Shown here: one piece after another, positions 52,173 through 60,824 of the stretch
Numbering within the stretch: the stretch's first letter is position 1
Layout of the letters: every line of letters starts with the position of its first letter
Source of the DNA: Methylobacterium aerolatum
GTDB taxonomy: Bacteria > Pseudomonadota > Alphaproteobacteria > Rhizobiales > Beijerinckiaceae
Reading direction: 5' to 3'
Assembly (NCBI RefSeq): GCF_022179085.1
Contig: NZ_BPQE01000015.1
Span: forward strand, 1 to 64,000
DNA length: 64,000 bases
Position numbers and translations under genes: made by a program
The notes under the pieces: generated by a model
Database searches by the model: none
Seen by the model: only the letters and a program-made list of their open reading frames with translations
Told to the model about the DNA's origin: nothing

Positions 52173-53363
52173 TCAGCGCGCCGCCGCGACGGAGGCCGCG
52201 TCCACGGCCCGCACCCGGTCGCCGTCGCGCAGGAAGCTGCCCGCGCGGGCCACCACCCGCTCGCCCGCCGCGATGCCCTTGCGGATCTCTGTGTAGCCCT
52301 CGGCGGAGAGGCCGGGCACCACGGTGCGCGCCTCCACCCGGCCGTCCTTGGCGACCAGGACGCTGGCCCGCCCGTCGGCGGCGTAGAGCAGGCTGGAGAC
52401 CGGCACCGACACGCCCTCGCGCCGGGCGATCTCGACGGTGCCGCGGGCGAAGGCGCCGATCCGCAGGGCGGGATCGTCGGCGAGCCGGATGCGGACCTTG
52501 CCGAGCCGCGTCGCCCGGTCGACCTCGGGGTAGACCCGGCGGACGGATCCCTCGATGGAGCGGCCCTGATCGATGACGAGCCGGGCGCGATCCCCGACCT
52601 TCATCCGCGAGAGCCACACCTCGGGCACCTCGCCCTCCAGCTCGATCTCGCCCCGGGCGATGAGGCGGAACAGGGGCTCGCCCACGGCGGTGGCGGTGGC
52701 GCCGACCCGAGCCGTGCGGCGGTTGACGATTCCGGCCTCGGGCGCCCGGATCTCGGTACGCGCCCGCCGCAGGGCGATCTCGGAGCCGGCGGCGCGGGCG
52801 GTGGCGAGGTCCGCCTCGGCCACTTGCAGCCCTCCCTTGGCCGCGGCCACGCGGCCGGTGGCGGTCTGCGCGGCGGAGGCACGCTGCTCCAGCACGGCGG
52901 GGGTCGCGTTGCCCGTCTTCGAGAGGGCCTGCGCCCGCTCGTAGGACAGGCGCGCCTCGGTCTCGGCGGCCTCCGCCTGCACGATCTGGCTGCGGGCCTG
53001 GGTGATCGCCGCCTCGGCGCGGGCGATGGCGGCGGTGTTCGAGGCCTCCTGCGTCGCGATCATCTCGCTCGACAGGCGGGCCAGGACTTGGCCCCTGGCG
53101 ACCCGGTCGCCCTCCTCGACGAGCAACTCCGTGATCCGCAGGCCCTCGACCTCGGGGGAGACGAGGATCTCGTCGCGCGGCACCAGCGTGCCGGTGACCA
53201 CGGCCCGCTCGGTGATCTCCCGGCTCTCGGCGGGCACCACGGTCACGAGGGGAGCGAGGGCGCTCGCATCCGGCACGGTGGCGGGCTCCACGGCCCGCGC
53301 CGGGATCGTGAGGAGCGCGGTGAGGACCAGGGCGCAGGCGGCGCCGGTAAGGCGGATCGACAA
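52173..53363 (-). CDS. RND efflux periplasmic adaptor (MFP) subunit
   Basis: The 396-residue product has a signal-like start (LTGAACALVLTALLTIPARA). The lipoyl half (VSPEVEGLRITELLVEEGDR) and an alpha-helical hairpin rich in Ala, Glu and Gln (about residues 90-180) follow. Then come the second lipoyl half and beta-barrel (TEIRAPEAGIVNRRTARVGA). It links the inner-membrane pump to the outer membrane. No ATG suits the conserved region; the TTG at 53363 is chosen since the next upstream ATG would lie in the promoter region of the divergent small gene. Confidence 0.9.
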   Translation of the reverse strand: MSIRLTGAACALVLTALLTIPARAVEPATVPDASALAPLVTVVPAESREITERAVVTGTLVPRDEILVSPEVEGLRITELLVEEGDRVARGQVLARLSSEMIATQEASNTAAIARAEAAITQARSQIVQAEAAETEARLSYERAQALSKTGNATPAVLEQRASAAQTATGRVAAAKGGLQVAEADLATARAAGSEIALRRARTEIRAPEAGIVNRRTARVGATATAVGEPLFRLIARGEIELEGEVPEVWLSRMKVGDRARLVIDQGRSIEGSVRRVYPEVDRATRLGKVRIRLADDPALRIGAFARGTVEIARREGVSVPVSSLLYAADGRASVLVAKDGRVEARTVVPGLSAEGYTEIRKGIAAGERVVARAGSFLRDGDRVRAVDAASVAAAR

Positions 53364-53530
53364 GATTATGGGCTCACATCGGCGAGTCGCAGTTCGCAAG
53401 TCTCCCTCCCGCGCGAGCCCGGCCTTTTGATGGCGAACGAGCCTCGCCGTTGCGATCAGAGTGCGTGCAACCCGAGAAACGGTCCCGCGTTTTACCATTA
53501 GAATTGATCTCGCACAGGCGCAGCCGACCA

Positions 53531-53713
53531 ATGAGCATTTTCCAGATCCGACAGAAGACCAGCGGCGCGGTGCTGTGGACCGGTTCGGCGCCCGATGCGC
53601 AGGCCGCCCTCGATGCCATGGCGCGCGAGGCCGGGTACCGCGACTTCGCGGCGCTGCCGGAGACTCTGCGCACGCGGGGCGTGCAGGCCGACAAGCTCGA
53701 TTTGGTTTCGTAA
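53531..53713 (+). CDS. Small hypothetical protein (60 aa)
   Basis: The product SIFQIRQKTSGAVLWTGSAP followed by DAQAALDAMAREAGYRDFAA is a compact 60-residue protein without a signal or membrane segment. It is divergent from the adaptor gene. I recall similar short proteins in Methylobacterium but know no function. The ATG at 53531 is preferred over an upstream start that would run into the adaptor's promoter. Confidence 0.55.
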   Translation: MSIFQIRQKTSGAVLWTGSAPDAQAALDAMAREAGYRDFAALPETLRTRGVQADKLDLVS

Positions 53714-53730
53714 GCGCCCCGCGGTCCTCC

Positions 53731-53850
53731 CATTCACATCGCCTTCGGGACCAAAGCGAAGCGATCCAGGGAGCCGTCACGCTTCGAGGCGTGGGGCTAC
53801 CCTGGATCGCTTCATTGCGTTGGCGCAGGCACTGGAGCCTCGCGATGACG
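53731..53850. repeat. Inverted-repeat intergenic element, copy 3
   Basis: GCGAAGCGATCCAGGG (53756-53771) faces CCCTGGATCGCTTC (53800-53813), and the right end carries CGCGATGACGG. It belongs to the same family as the copies at 39959, 47412 and 57343 but is more divergent. It lies just after the stop of the glycosyltransferase operon. Confidence 0.78.
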
Positions 53851-53866
53851 GTGTGTATTGGGTTTC

Positions 53867-54901
53867 TCAGCCGCCCGCGACGCTGTCGAGGAACGCCGCA
53901 CACCGCGTGAGGGCCTCAGGCTCGTGGAGCCCGCCGATCCGTTCGGGATCGAGGTCGAGAACTGCGGCGATGACGGCCGGCCACTCCGCCGCCGCCGGCC
54001 AATCCGAGCGGACGACCGCCGCGCCGAGTCGGGCCAGGGCCTCGGCTTTCACCGTCTGCTCCCCGAAGCCTCGGGGTTCCGGCAGGCACAGGAAGCGCTG
54101 GCGCTGAGCACTCGCCATCGCCACGAGACCGTCGCCTCCTCCGCCCACGAGGATGGCCGCCGTCGCCACGCGCGGGCCGATCCGCTCGACCCATCCGTGC
54201 ACATGCAGGTTCGGTGGCATCTCGGCCTGTCCCGACACGGGGCCGTAGACCTGCCACTGCCGCTCGGGCACCGCCCGCGCCGCCGCCGCGAGGGCGGGCA
54301 GGTCGCCCCCCGTGCCGCCCCGGCCGAAGACCACCGCGATATCCGTTCCCGCCTGCGGAGGCGCCGCCGCGTCCTCTCCGAGGAAGCCCGCATAGAAGGT
54401 CTTGTCCCGCACCCAGGCGGGTGTCTCCGGCGCCTCGAGGGAGGCCGGGAACGGCGCGAGGATGCGGCTCGCGCTGCGGAAGGCTTCGAGATGGGGCGTA
54501 TCGGTCCGGTCCCCGGCGAGGCGCACCACCACCGTCGGCAGCGACAGGAGACGGGCGAAGAGCGACACCTCCACGGAGACGTCCACCACGAGGAGGGAGG
54601 GATTCGTCCGCTCGGCCCACTCCGCGATCAGCGCCATGCGGCGGCGCAGGCCGGGATGGTTCAGGGGCGCGTAGTGGAACGCCTCCGGCCGCGCGGCCTC
54701 TCCGTCCCGTCCCGAAAAGCCTTCCGCCGGGTCGAGGGGCCGGTCATCCGGCAGGTCGAGGGCGGGCAGGCCGCCCGGATCGAGGCCCGCGAGGGTGCCG
54801 ATGACGGTGCAGGGCCGGGCGAGGTGGGCGGCCACGGCGCGGGCGCGGTGCAGGTGCCCGGCACCCTGGTGGTGGACGTACCAGCCGATCCCGCCGGTCA
54901 C
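53867..54901 (-). CDS. GT-B-fold glycosyltransferase (MurG/UGT-like)
   Basis: The 344-residue product has HHQGAGHLHRARAVAAHL near the N-terminus, a VVVDVSVEVSLFARLL strand, and a C-terminal nucleotide-sugar region with VVFGRGGTGGD and ILVGGGGDGLVAMA. Together these resemble the GT28/UGT-type fold. The donor and acceptor are unknown. The GTG at 54901 overlaps the stop of the GT2 gene by four bases (GTGA), so the two are translationally coupled in a three-gene operon. Confidence 0.8.
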   Translation of the reverse strand: MTGGIGWYVHHQGAGHLHRARAVAAHLARPCTVIGTLAGLDPGGLPALDLPDDRPLDPAEGFSGRDGEAARPEAFHYAPLNHPGLRRRMALIAEWAERTNPSLLVVDVSVEVSLFARLLSLPTVVVRLAGDRTDTPHLEAFRSASRILAPFPASLEAPETPAWVRDKTFYAGFLGEDAAAPPQAGTDIAVVFGRGGTGGDLPALAAAARAVPERQWQVYGPVSGQAEMPPNLHVHGWVERIGPRVATAAILVGGGGDGLVAMASAQRQRFLCLPEPRGFGEQTVKAEALARLGAAVVRSDWPAAAEWPAVIAAVLDLDPERIGGLHEPEALTRCAAFLDSVAGG

Positions 54902-55989
54902 GCGGCCGCCTTGGCGGCGGTCCCGCCCGCCAACCGTGCGGCCAGCGCGTCGAGGTCGGCGATGGCGCGGTCGATGTCGCAGGCGGCGGCGGGGTCGGCT
55001 CCGGCCTCGATCAGCCGGTCGGCCCGTTCCACGAAGGCGAAGGCGTTCGGGCACCCGCCCGCCAGGATCGCCGCGAGATCGTTGGGGCCGAGGCCGTGGG
55101 CCGCGCAACGCTCCGCGCGGGCATCGTCGGACAGGGCGAAGGCCCGGCGCAGGTCGGCCCGGCGCAGGACGACCCGGTGCCAGTGGGCGGCCTCCGGCAG
55201 CCGATAGGGCTCCCCGGCGGCGGCGCGGGCCCGGCGCTCCATCTCGGTGGCCATGCCGCCGGTGACGCGCCCGTCGCGGCGGGCGGAGACGAAGACGCTC
55301 ACCTGCGGGCAGTGCCGCAGCCGCGCGCCACGATCCCGCATCAGGCCGACGAGGGCGTTGTCCTCGCCGCAGGGCAGGGGGGGCAACCCGCCGACCGCGC
55401 GGTAGAGGGATACGGGAAAGGCGAGGCTGGCGCCGGTATGGTCGCCATGGCGCGGCGCCGGATCATGGGGGAGGGGGTCGATCAGTTCCTCGATCCGCCG
55501 CACCGCCGCCCAGTAGCGCTCGACGCGGGCGGTGAGGTCGGCCACCGCCGGGGCGAGGGCCTCGTCCCCGTCGATCACGAGGCGACCGCCGACGATCTCC
55601 GCCGCGCCGAGCGCCGTCAGGTTGGCCGGGAGCCAATCCGCCGGCAGGCGGGCGTCCGCGTCCGTGGTGAGCAGGATGCCGTCCCCGGCGCCCTCCGCTT
55701 CCAGCCACTCGGCGCCCGCTTCGAGGGCCATGCGCCGGGCGGTGCCGACATGGGCCTCAGACGGGGCGAGGGTGGCCGAGATCAGCCGCAGGTCGAGCCC
55801 GTTCAGGGAGCCCGACGCCTCGGCGTCGCGCACGGCCTCCTCGGTGCCGTCGGTGCAGTTGTTGGCCAGCACCACGACCTTCAGGGCCGTGCCCGGCCCC
55901 ACCCCCTCCTGCGCCGCGAGGCTCGCGAGCAGGCGGGGCAACCGCAGGGCCTCGTTCCGGGCCGGAATGCAGACGACGCAGGGACGCAT
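54898..55989 (-). CDS. Family 2 glycosyltransferase
   Basis: The 363-residue product starts RPCVVCIPARNEALRLPRLL, the typical GT-A nucleotide-binding start. It has VVVLANNCTDGTEEAV and the metal-binding DAD in LLTTDADARLPADWL. It probably transfers a sugar to a lipid or polysaccharide acceptor. The C-terminal third is helical and Ala/Arg-rich without a clear membrane anchor. It lies between the GT4 gene (16-bp gap) and the GT-B gene (overlap). Confidence 0.88.
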   Translation of the reverse strand: MRPCVVCIPARNEALRLPRLLASLAAQEGVGPGTALKVVVLANNCTDGTEEAVRDAEASGSLNGLDLRLISATLAPSEAHVGTARRMALEAGAEWLEAEGAGDGILLTTDADARLPADWLPANLTALGAAEIVGGRLVIDGDEALAPAVADLTARVERYWAAVRRIEELIDPLPHDPAPRHGDHTGASLAFPVSLYRAVGGLPPLPCGEDNALVGLMRDRGARLRHCPQVSVFVSARRDGRVTGGMATEMERRARAAAGEPYRLPEAAHWHRVVLRRADLRRAFALSDDARAERCAAHGLGPNDLAAILAGGCPNAFAFVERADRLIEAGADPAAACDIDRAIADLDALAARLAGGTAAKAAA

Positions 55990-56005
55990 CGGAGGTGGTC
56001 CTCGA

Positions 56006-57103
56006 TCAGGCCCGGCCGCCCGCGACCCGGCGCAGGGGCGTGTGGGCCCGCTCCGCCGCATGGGCGATGACGGATTGGTAGATCTCGAAGTACTTCTCGA
56101 ACATCGATTCGGCGTCGTAGAGGGCCTCCGCCCGCTCGCGGCACGCGCGCCGGGACAGGATGGCCGCGCCGCGGATCGCCTCGGCGAGGCTCTGCGCGTC
56201 ATCCGGCTCCGCGAGGCGCCCGCAGGTCTCGTCCAGGATGTCCGGCATGGCACCCCGGCGGAAGGCCGCCACGGGCGTGCCGCAGGCCAGCGCCTCGGCG
56301 ACCACGAGGCCGAAGGGCTCCTCCCAGCGCGGCGAGACGATCGCCACCCTTGCCTTGGCGAGGTGGCGGGCGAGATCCCGGTGGGTGAGGTGGCCGAGAT
56401 GGGTGAGGTCCGGCCCGAGGCGCGGCGCGATCTCCTCGTCCCAGTAGCCGGGGTTGAGCTTCGGCCCGGCGAAGACGAGGGGCAGGCCGGCGGCGCGGGC
56501 GGCGTCGATGGCGAGGTGCAGGCCCTTTTCCGGCACGATCCGGCCCGACCAGAAGGCATAGGCCGGCTCGTCCGGCGTCGCCCCGAAGGCGAAGGTCGAG
56601 AGATCGACGCCGTTGCCCACCACCTGGGCGTGGGGCACGAACTCGGTCCAATCCTGGGCGAGCGAGGTGGAGACGGCCAGGAACGCCATGTCCGGGTCGG
56701 CCTTCACGATGCCCTTGGTCAGGGCCTCGAAGGGCGGGCAATGCAGCACCGTCACCCAGGGCAGCCCGAGTCGACCGCTCTCCTGCAGGGGCAGGGCGTG
56801 GAGGGAATTGTTGTGGACGAGGTCGAAGCCGCCTTCGGCCACCATCTGCATCATCCGCCGGTAGGCGTCCGCCTCGGTGCGGTCGATCTCCTCCTCGCGC
56901 TCGGGATGGGTGAGCGCGTCGCCGGTCGGCTCGCACAGCATCACGGGGTCGAGGACGGGATCCGAGCCCTTGCTGGCAAACAGAACCACATCGTGCCCGT
57001 GACGCCGCAGCGCCGTAGCGAGCAGATGGGTATGCATCTCCAATCCGCCGGCATGAGGTTGTCCGATCGGATACTTAAGATGAGCGAGGACTGCGATCTT
57101 CAC
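56006..57103 (-). CDS. Family 4 glycosyltransferase
   Basis: The 365-residue product starts VKIAVLAHLKYPIGQPHAGG and contains VHNNSLHALPLQ, AFWSGRIVPEKGLHLAIDAA, and the GT4 E-x7-E donor site WEEPFGLVVAEALACGTPV. It likely transfers hexoses from nucleotide sugars. The GTG at 57103 matches the conserved family start; an upstream ATG would add about 49 arginine-rich residues. It heads the three-gene glycosyltransferase operon. Confidence 0.9.
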   Translation of the reverse strand: MKIAVLAHLKYPIGQPHAGGLEMHTHLLATALRRHGHDVVLFASKGSDPVLDPVMLCEPTGDALTHPEREEEIDRTEADAYRRMMQMVAEGGFDLVHNNSLHALPLQESGRLGLPWVTVLHCPPFEALTKGIVKADPDMAFLAVSTSLAQDWTEFVPHAQVVGNGVDLSTFAFGATPDEPAYAFWSGRIVPEKGLHLAIDAARAAGLPLVFAGPKLNPGYWDEEIAPRLGPDLTHLGHLTHRDLARHLAKARVAIVSPRWEEPFGLVVAEALACGTPVAAFRRGAMPDILDETCGRLAEPDDAQSLAEAIRGAAILSRRACRERAEALYDAESMFEKYFEIYQSVIAHAAERAHTPLRRVAGGRA

Positions 57104-57342
57104 GCGCGCACCGATACGGCAAAGGAGGAGAGTGGAAAGACCAGCCACGCGTCGATGACGAGAGGTCGGCCCGGGGCGGAAGCGGCGGTTAACACGCACA
57201 TGTTCTCGTGGACGTTCCTGCCGCCGGCGGCGCCTCTCGATTCCACCCACGGCAAGTCTGTCCGTACGGTCTAGCCGCGCGGGTCTGAACGAGTGATGAT
57301 CGTTTCGGTAAAGCGGGCGTTCAGGTGTCGACGCGCCACCCC

Positions 57343-57456
57343 GTCATTGCGCGCACGCTGCCCGGTGATCGCGAGTGGAACGAAGCAATCCAGGGGTGGA
57401 GGGCCGCTTTTCGACCGTAGCGCATCCCTGGATTGCTTCGCTTTGCTTACAATGAC
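57343..57456. repeat. Inverted-repeat intergenic element, copy 4
   Basis: GTCATTGCG (57343) and CAATGAC (57450-57456) are the ends; the inner arms CGAAGCAATCCAGGG and CCCTGGATTGCTTCG are exact complements of 15 bp. It sits in the spacer between the glycosyltransferase operon and the PEP-carboxylase-like gene. The rest of the 475-bp gap (57104-57578) has no supported gene. Confidence 0.85.
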
Positions 57457-57578
57457 GGCGGAGGTTGCAGAGCCGAGGGCGTCGATCCAGACGGTGGCGT
57501 GACCCGAAACTGGAAAAACTGGGGCAGGAACAACCAGCTAGTGTGGGCACGCCGGGACGGAGTGAGTGCGTCGCTGCA

Positions 57579-60473
57579 CTAGCCGAAAGCCCCGACCTCG
57601 TGCTGGATCATCCCTGAGATCTCGCGGACCTGTCCGAACATCCGGCGAATCGGCTGGAAGAGCGTGGCATGCTCCACCTCGTAGGTCCCCGTGTCGCGCG
57701 GCCCGGCGGGCTCGCCGAAGTTGAGACCGAGCGTCGGGTCCGGCTCGTTGGGGAAGATCTCGTCGAGGATCTTCAGGCAGCCCTCGATGTCGAGGCGCAG
57801 GAAGCGCTCCAGCATCTGCTCGCGGGTGATGCCCGCCTGGGGCCGGAACCCGGGGATGTGGACGGCGAGGAACCAGATCCGGTGGATCAGGGCGAGCCGC
57901 AGGGCGTGAAGCAGGGTCAGCCGGGCGGACATGCCCGAGAGGTCGGGCGCGGCGGCATGGAGGGCGAGCCAGTCCCGGGTGAGCCGCCCGAACAGGCGGC
58001 GCAGGTCCGAGGCGAGGTCGAGGCGCTCCAGGGCGCCCGCGATCACCACGAGTTCGTCCCGCCGGAAATCCTTCTGCGTCCGCCGCGCCCGCTCCAGCCA
58101 CACCGCCGGATCGAGGGTGTCCACGTAGGCGCGCAGCACGTCGAGGTCGCCCACGGAGGCCGCGTGCTGCACGAGGCGGAAGGCGCGGGAGAAGCGCACC
58201 GAGTCCCGGCGCATGTCGCGGAACAGGTCCGGCCCCCGCGCCGCCGCCCGGCCGAGCCCGTGCAAAGAGTTCGCCAGGAAGCCGAGCTGGTGCAGGATCG
58301 CGTTGTTGGGGATCGCCCGCATCTGGCGCGGATGGGTGATCCGCGCCGGGCCGCCGGAATCCGTCTGGCGGGCGACGGGGCGGGAGCCCGTGCGGTCGAG
58401 GAGGCTCGGGCCGAAGGTGCCGAGCAGGGCGGCGTAGCCGGTGTCGTCGACCAGCGACTCCATCTCCTGCCGGACCACCGTGAAGAACTCCAGGGCGAAG
58501 TCCGGCTCGGAATAGATCGGGTCGTCGGCGGCCGCGGCCGTCCCGGTGGGCTTGGCCGCGCCCCTGACCTCGCGCTCGCTAAGGGCGTAGCCCGCGAAGG
58601 CATCCTCCTCGGCGATGTCGAGGGCGTAGACGTGCTCGGCGATCCGCGCGAGGCTCGCATCGGCCAACTCGCGGGTCCCGAAGAGCAGGTAGCCGTCGGT
58701 GCCCTGGAAGCTCGATTCGAGGCGCACCTTCAGCCCCGCCTTGCGGGCGCGGTCGCGGGCATCCTCGGGGGCGAGGTAGGCGAGGCGGTCGCGCAGGCTC
58801 GTCGGATGGGCGCCCCGGCCGATCGATTCGCCGTGGGTGTCGAAGATCGCGAGCTCCACCTCCGCGAGGCCGTTCTGCACCAGCATCTCGGTGATGCGCA
58901 GGCGCAGGCGCTCGATCCAGAAGGTCGCCGCGAGCTGGCCGACGTAGCGGCCGGAATCCGAGTAGCCGAACTGGACGGTCAGCCGCCCGATCCGCTTGAT
59001 GTAGGCCCGCCAGTGTGGGTTGCGCAGGGCGTCGTCCAGCACCCGGATGCCCTGTTCCAGCGCGCTCGCCGTCTCGAAGAGGGGGGTGATCTCCAGCTTG
59101 TCGGCAATGCCGTAATGCCGGGCGAGCCACAGGGCCGCGAGCAGGGTGTAGCCGGTCTCCGTCTCGGCGATGAGGAAGCGCACCGGGTGGGTGCCGTCGA
59201 CGTGCTTGAGGATCTGGGCGATCGTCATCATCAGGCGGGCGGCGGAGGCGCGCTCAGCGGCGAGCGCCCCGAAATCCACGGCCACCGGCCGCACGTCGTC
59301 GAGGAGCGAGTGGATCGTCGCGAGGTGCGAGCGGCGGCGGGCGGCGTCGGTGGGTTCGCCGTCGAGGTCGATCACCCGGCGGACGGCGTTGTGGATCTGC
59401 GAGGCGTTGAGCCGGAAATGCGGCAGGGCGTTCGACAGGCCGTGGGTCTCGACGCCGGCCCGCAGCACCGCGATGGCCCGGCGGTCGGCCTCGTCCTGTG
59501 TGCCCTCCAGCGCCGCGTTCAGGGCGGTGACGAGGGGCGCCGCGTCGGTCTGGGCCCGCTCCCGCTCGATGATCAGGGCCAGGGAGAACCGGTGCACCGC
59601 CTCCAGGGAGGGCTTGTCGCCGAGGCGGGGGGCGACGGCGAGCTGGCGGTTCACGGCGCTCAGCGCGCCCTCAGCGAGGCCCCGCGCCGCCCGGGCGGCG
59701 GGGATGTCGGGCAACTCGCGCATCACCCGGTCGAACTGCATCCGCTTCGAGATCAGGCGGTAGCGCAGGGTGTCCCACCATCCGATGTCGGTGCGTCCGT
59801 CCGTGTCGCAGCCGACCCAGCTCGCCACCGCGAAGGGGCGCGGGGAGAGTTCGGTCCAGCGCTCGGGCCAGCGGCGGCGGGCGGCATCGACGAGGGCGCC
59901 GTTGAAGGCGTCGAGGGCGAGGCGGGCGTTGTTGGCGGCGGCGCAGGCCTGCTCGAACTCCACGTCGAGGGAGATCGGCACGTCGGGCCGGGTCGACAGC
60001 GCGGCGGCCCTGTCCACGAGCTCCTCCCGGCGCCCGGTCTCGCGCGCGGTCGCGGCCTGGGCCAGCAGCGAGGCGACGGCCTGGGGCATCCCGAAGGTCG
60101 GGTGCGCGGTGAAGACCACGGCGAAGGCGGTGCGGTGGATCAGCCGGGCGAAATCCTCGAAGGCGCCGCTCCGGTCGGGCACGGCCGCCACCAGCTCGGA
60201 CGCCACGGCGGCGGCGTCGGCTTGGTCGAGGCCCACGTAATCCCTGAGCCGCTGCGCCCGCGCCCCGAGGGAGGCTGTGCGCAGCCGGGCGAAGAGCCCG
60301 TCGAGGTCGGCTTCCGCGATCTCGCCCCGGTCGAAGGCGCGGGTGATGGCGAGGGTCACGGCCAGCACGGGATTGCGGAAGGGGTCCTCGCTCGCCTGCT
60401 CCCGCGCGCTGTCGATCAGCCCGAGGAGGTGCGCCTCCAACGCGTCGGAGCCTCGGCCGGTCTGATCGGTCAT
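57579..60473 (-). CDS. Divergent phosphoenolpyruvate carboxylase-like protein
   Basis: The 964-residue product aligns in outline with PEP carboxylase. It has TAHPT (residues 122-126, with the catalytic His), a GYSDSG motif (near residue 502), IGRGAHPT (near 547), and RAIP (near 718). However the glycine-rich loop HGRGG of true enzymes reads HGESIGRG, so the essential loop arginine is replaced by Glu. RAIPW reads RAIPNN, and the usual C-terminal NTG-type end is absent (the protein ends VGAFG). It may be inactive, regulatory or changed in substrate. Methylotrophic alphaproteobacteria carry a separate serine-cycle ppc. The ATG at 60473 fits the family length. Confidence 0.78.
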   Translation of the reverse strand: MTDQTGRGSDALEAHLLGLIDSAREQASEDPFRNPVLAVTLAITRAFDRGEIAEADLDGLFARLRTASLGARAQRLRDYVGLDQADAAAVASELVAAVPDRSGAFEDFARLIHRTAFAVVFTAHPTFGMPQAVASLLAQAATARETGRREELVDRAAALSTRPDVPISLDVEFEQACAAANNARLALDAFNGALVDAARRRWPERWTELSPRPFAVASWVGCDTDGRTDIGWWDTLRYRLISKRMQFDRVMRELPDIPAARAARGLAEGALSAVNRQLAVAPRLGDKPSLEAVHRFSLALIIERERAQTDAAPLVTALNAALEGTQDEADRRAIAVLRAGVETHGLSNALPHFRLNASQIHNAVRRVIDLDGEPTDAARRRSHLATIHSLLDDVRPVAVDFGALAAERASAARLMMTIAQILKHVDGTHPVRFLIAETETGYTLLAALWLARHYGIADKLEITPLFETASALEQGIRVLDDALRNPHWRAYIKRIGRLTVQFGYSDSGRYVGQLAATFWIERLRLRITEMLVQNGLAEVELAIFDTHGESIGRGAHPTSLRDRLAYLAPEDARDRARKAGLKVRLESSFQGTDGYLLFGTRELADASLARIAEHVYALDIAEEDAFAGYALSEREVRGAAKPTGTAAAADDPIYSEPDFALEFFTVVRQEMESLVDDTGYAALLGTFGPSLLDRTGSRPVARQTDSGGPARITHPRQMRAIPNNAILHQLGFLANSLHGLGRAAARGPDLFRDMRRDSVRFSRAFRLVQHAASVGDLDVLRAYVDTLDPAVWLERARRTQKDFRRDELVVIAGALERLDLASDLRRLFGRLTRDWLALHAAAPDLSGMSARLTLLHALRLALIHRIWFLAVHIPGFRPQAGITREQMLERFLRLDIEGCLKILDEIFPNEPDPTLGLNFGEPAGPRDTGTYEVEHATLFQPIRRMFGQVREISGMIQHEVGAFG

Positions 60474-60581
60474 CGTGCGTTCCTGTATTCTTGCCCGCCT
60501 GCCATCCCGGCCCCCTACGCAAGAGGCGTTCCGCAGGTTCGGATGACGGGCCGCGCGCATCCGGGTATCACTGCAATCCTG

Positions 60582-60824
60582 ATGGAGCGACTGCTGATCT
60601 TCCTCGCGGTCCTGATCGTCATCGCGATCGGGGTCCTCGTCCTGCGCACCGCCTCCCGGGGGCGGCGGCCACCGTTGCGCATGGACAGCGACTTCCACGA
60701 CGACGCGACGGACCTGCTGGTCGGCCCGCTGCGCCGGCCGAAGGCGAGCCCGATCGACCGCTCGGCGGAGGTGATCGAGGCGTCCCCGCGGCCCCCCGTC
60801 GAGCAGCAGGAGCAGGGCCGATGA
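60582..60824 (+). CDS. Small single-pass membrane protein
   Basis: The 80-residue product has one N-terminal transmembrane helix (RLLIFLAVLIVIAIGVLVLR). A charged, Pro/Arg-rich cytoplasmic or periplasmic tail with RPPLRMDSDFHDD follows. The ATG at 60582 is preferred; an ATG at 60543 would add 13 residues. Its stop overlaps the ATG of the next gene (ATGA), so the pair is translationally coupled. Function unknown. Confidence 0.6.
   Translation: MERLLIFLAVLIVIAIGVLVLRTASRGRRPPLRMDSDFHDDATDLLVGPLRRPKASPIDRSAEVIEASPRPPVEQQEQGR

Noticed and set aside
49056-53501. Plus-strand open frame of 1481 codons opposite the RND pump and adaptor
   Set aside because: The minus-strand RND genes show all family motifs; the plus frame is Arg/His/Asp/Gly-rich noise.
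47317-57578. CRISPR array suggested by recurring spacers of similar sequence
   Set aside because: The repeated sequences are single inverted-repeat elements kilobases apart, not short direct repeats with regular spacers, and no cas genes are present.
57669-60824. Plus-strand open frame of 1051 codons opposite the PEP-carboxylase-like gene
   Set aside because: The minus-strand frame has conserved motifs and normal codon use; only the last 80 codons of this frame, from the ATG at 60582, look like a real gene and are annotated separately.
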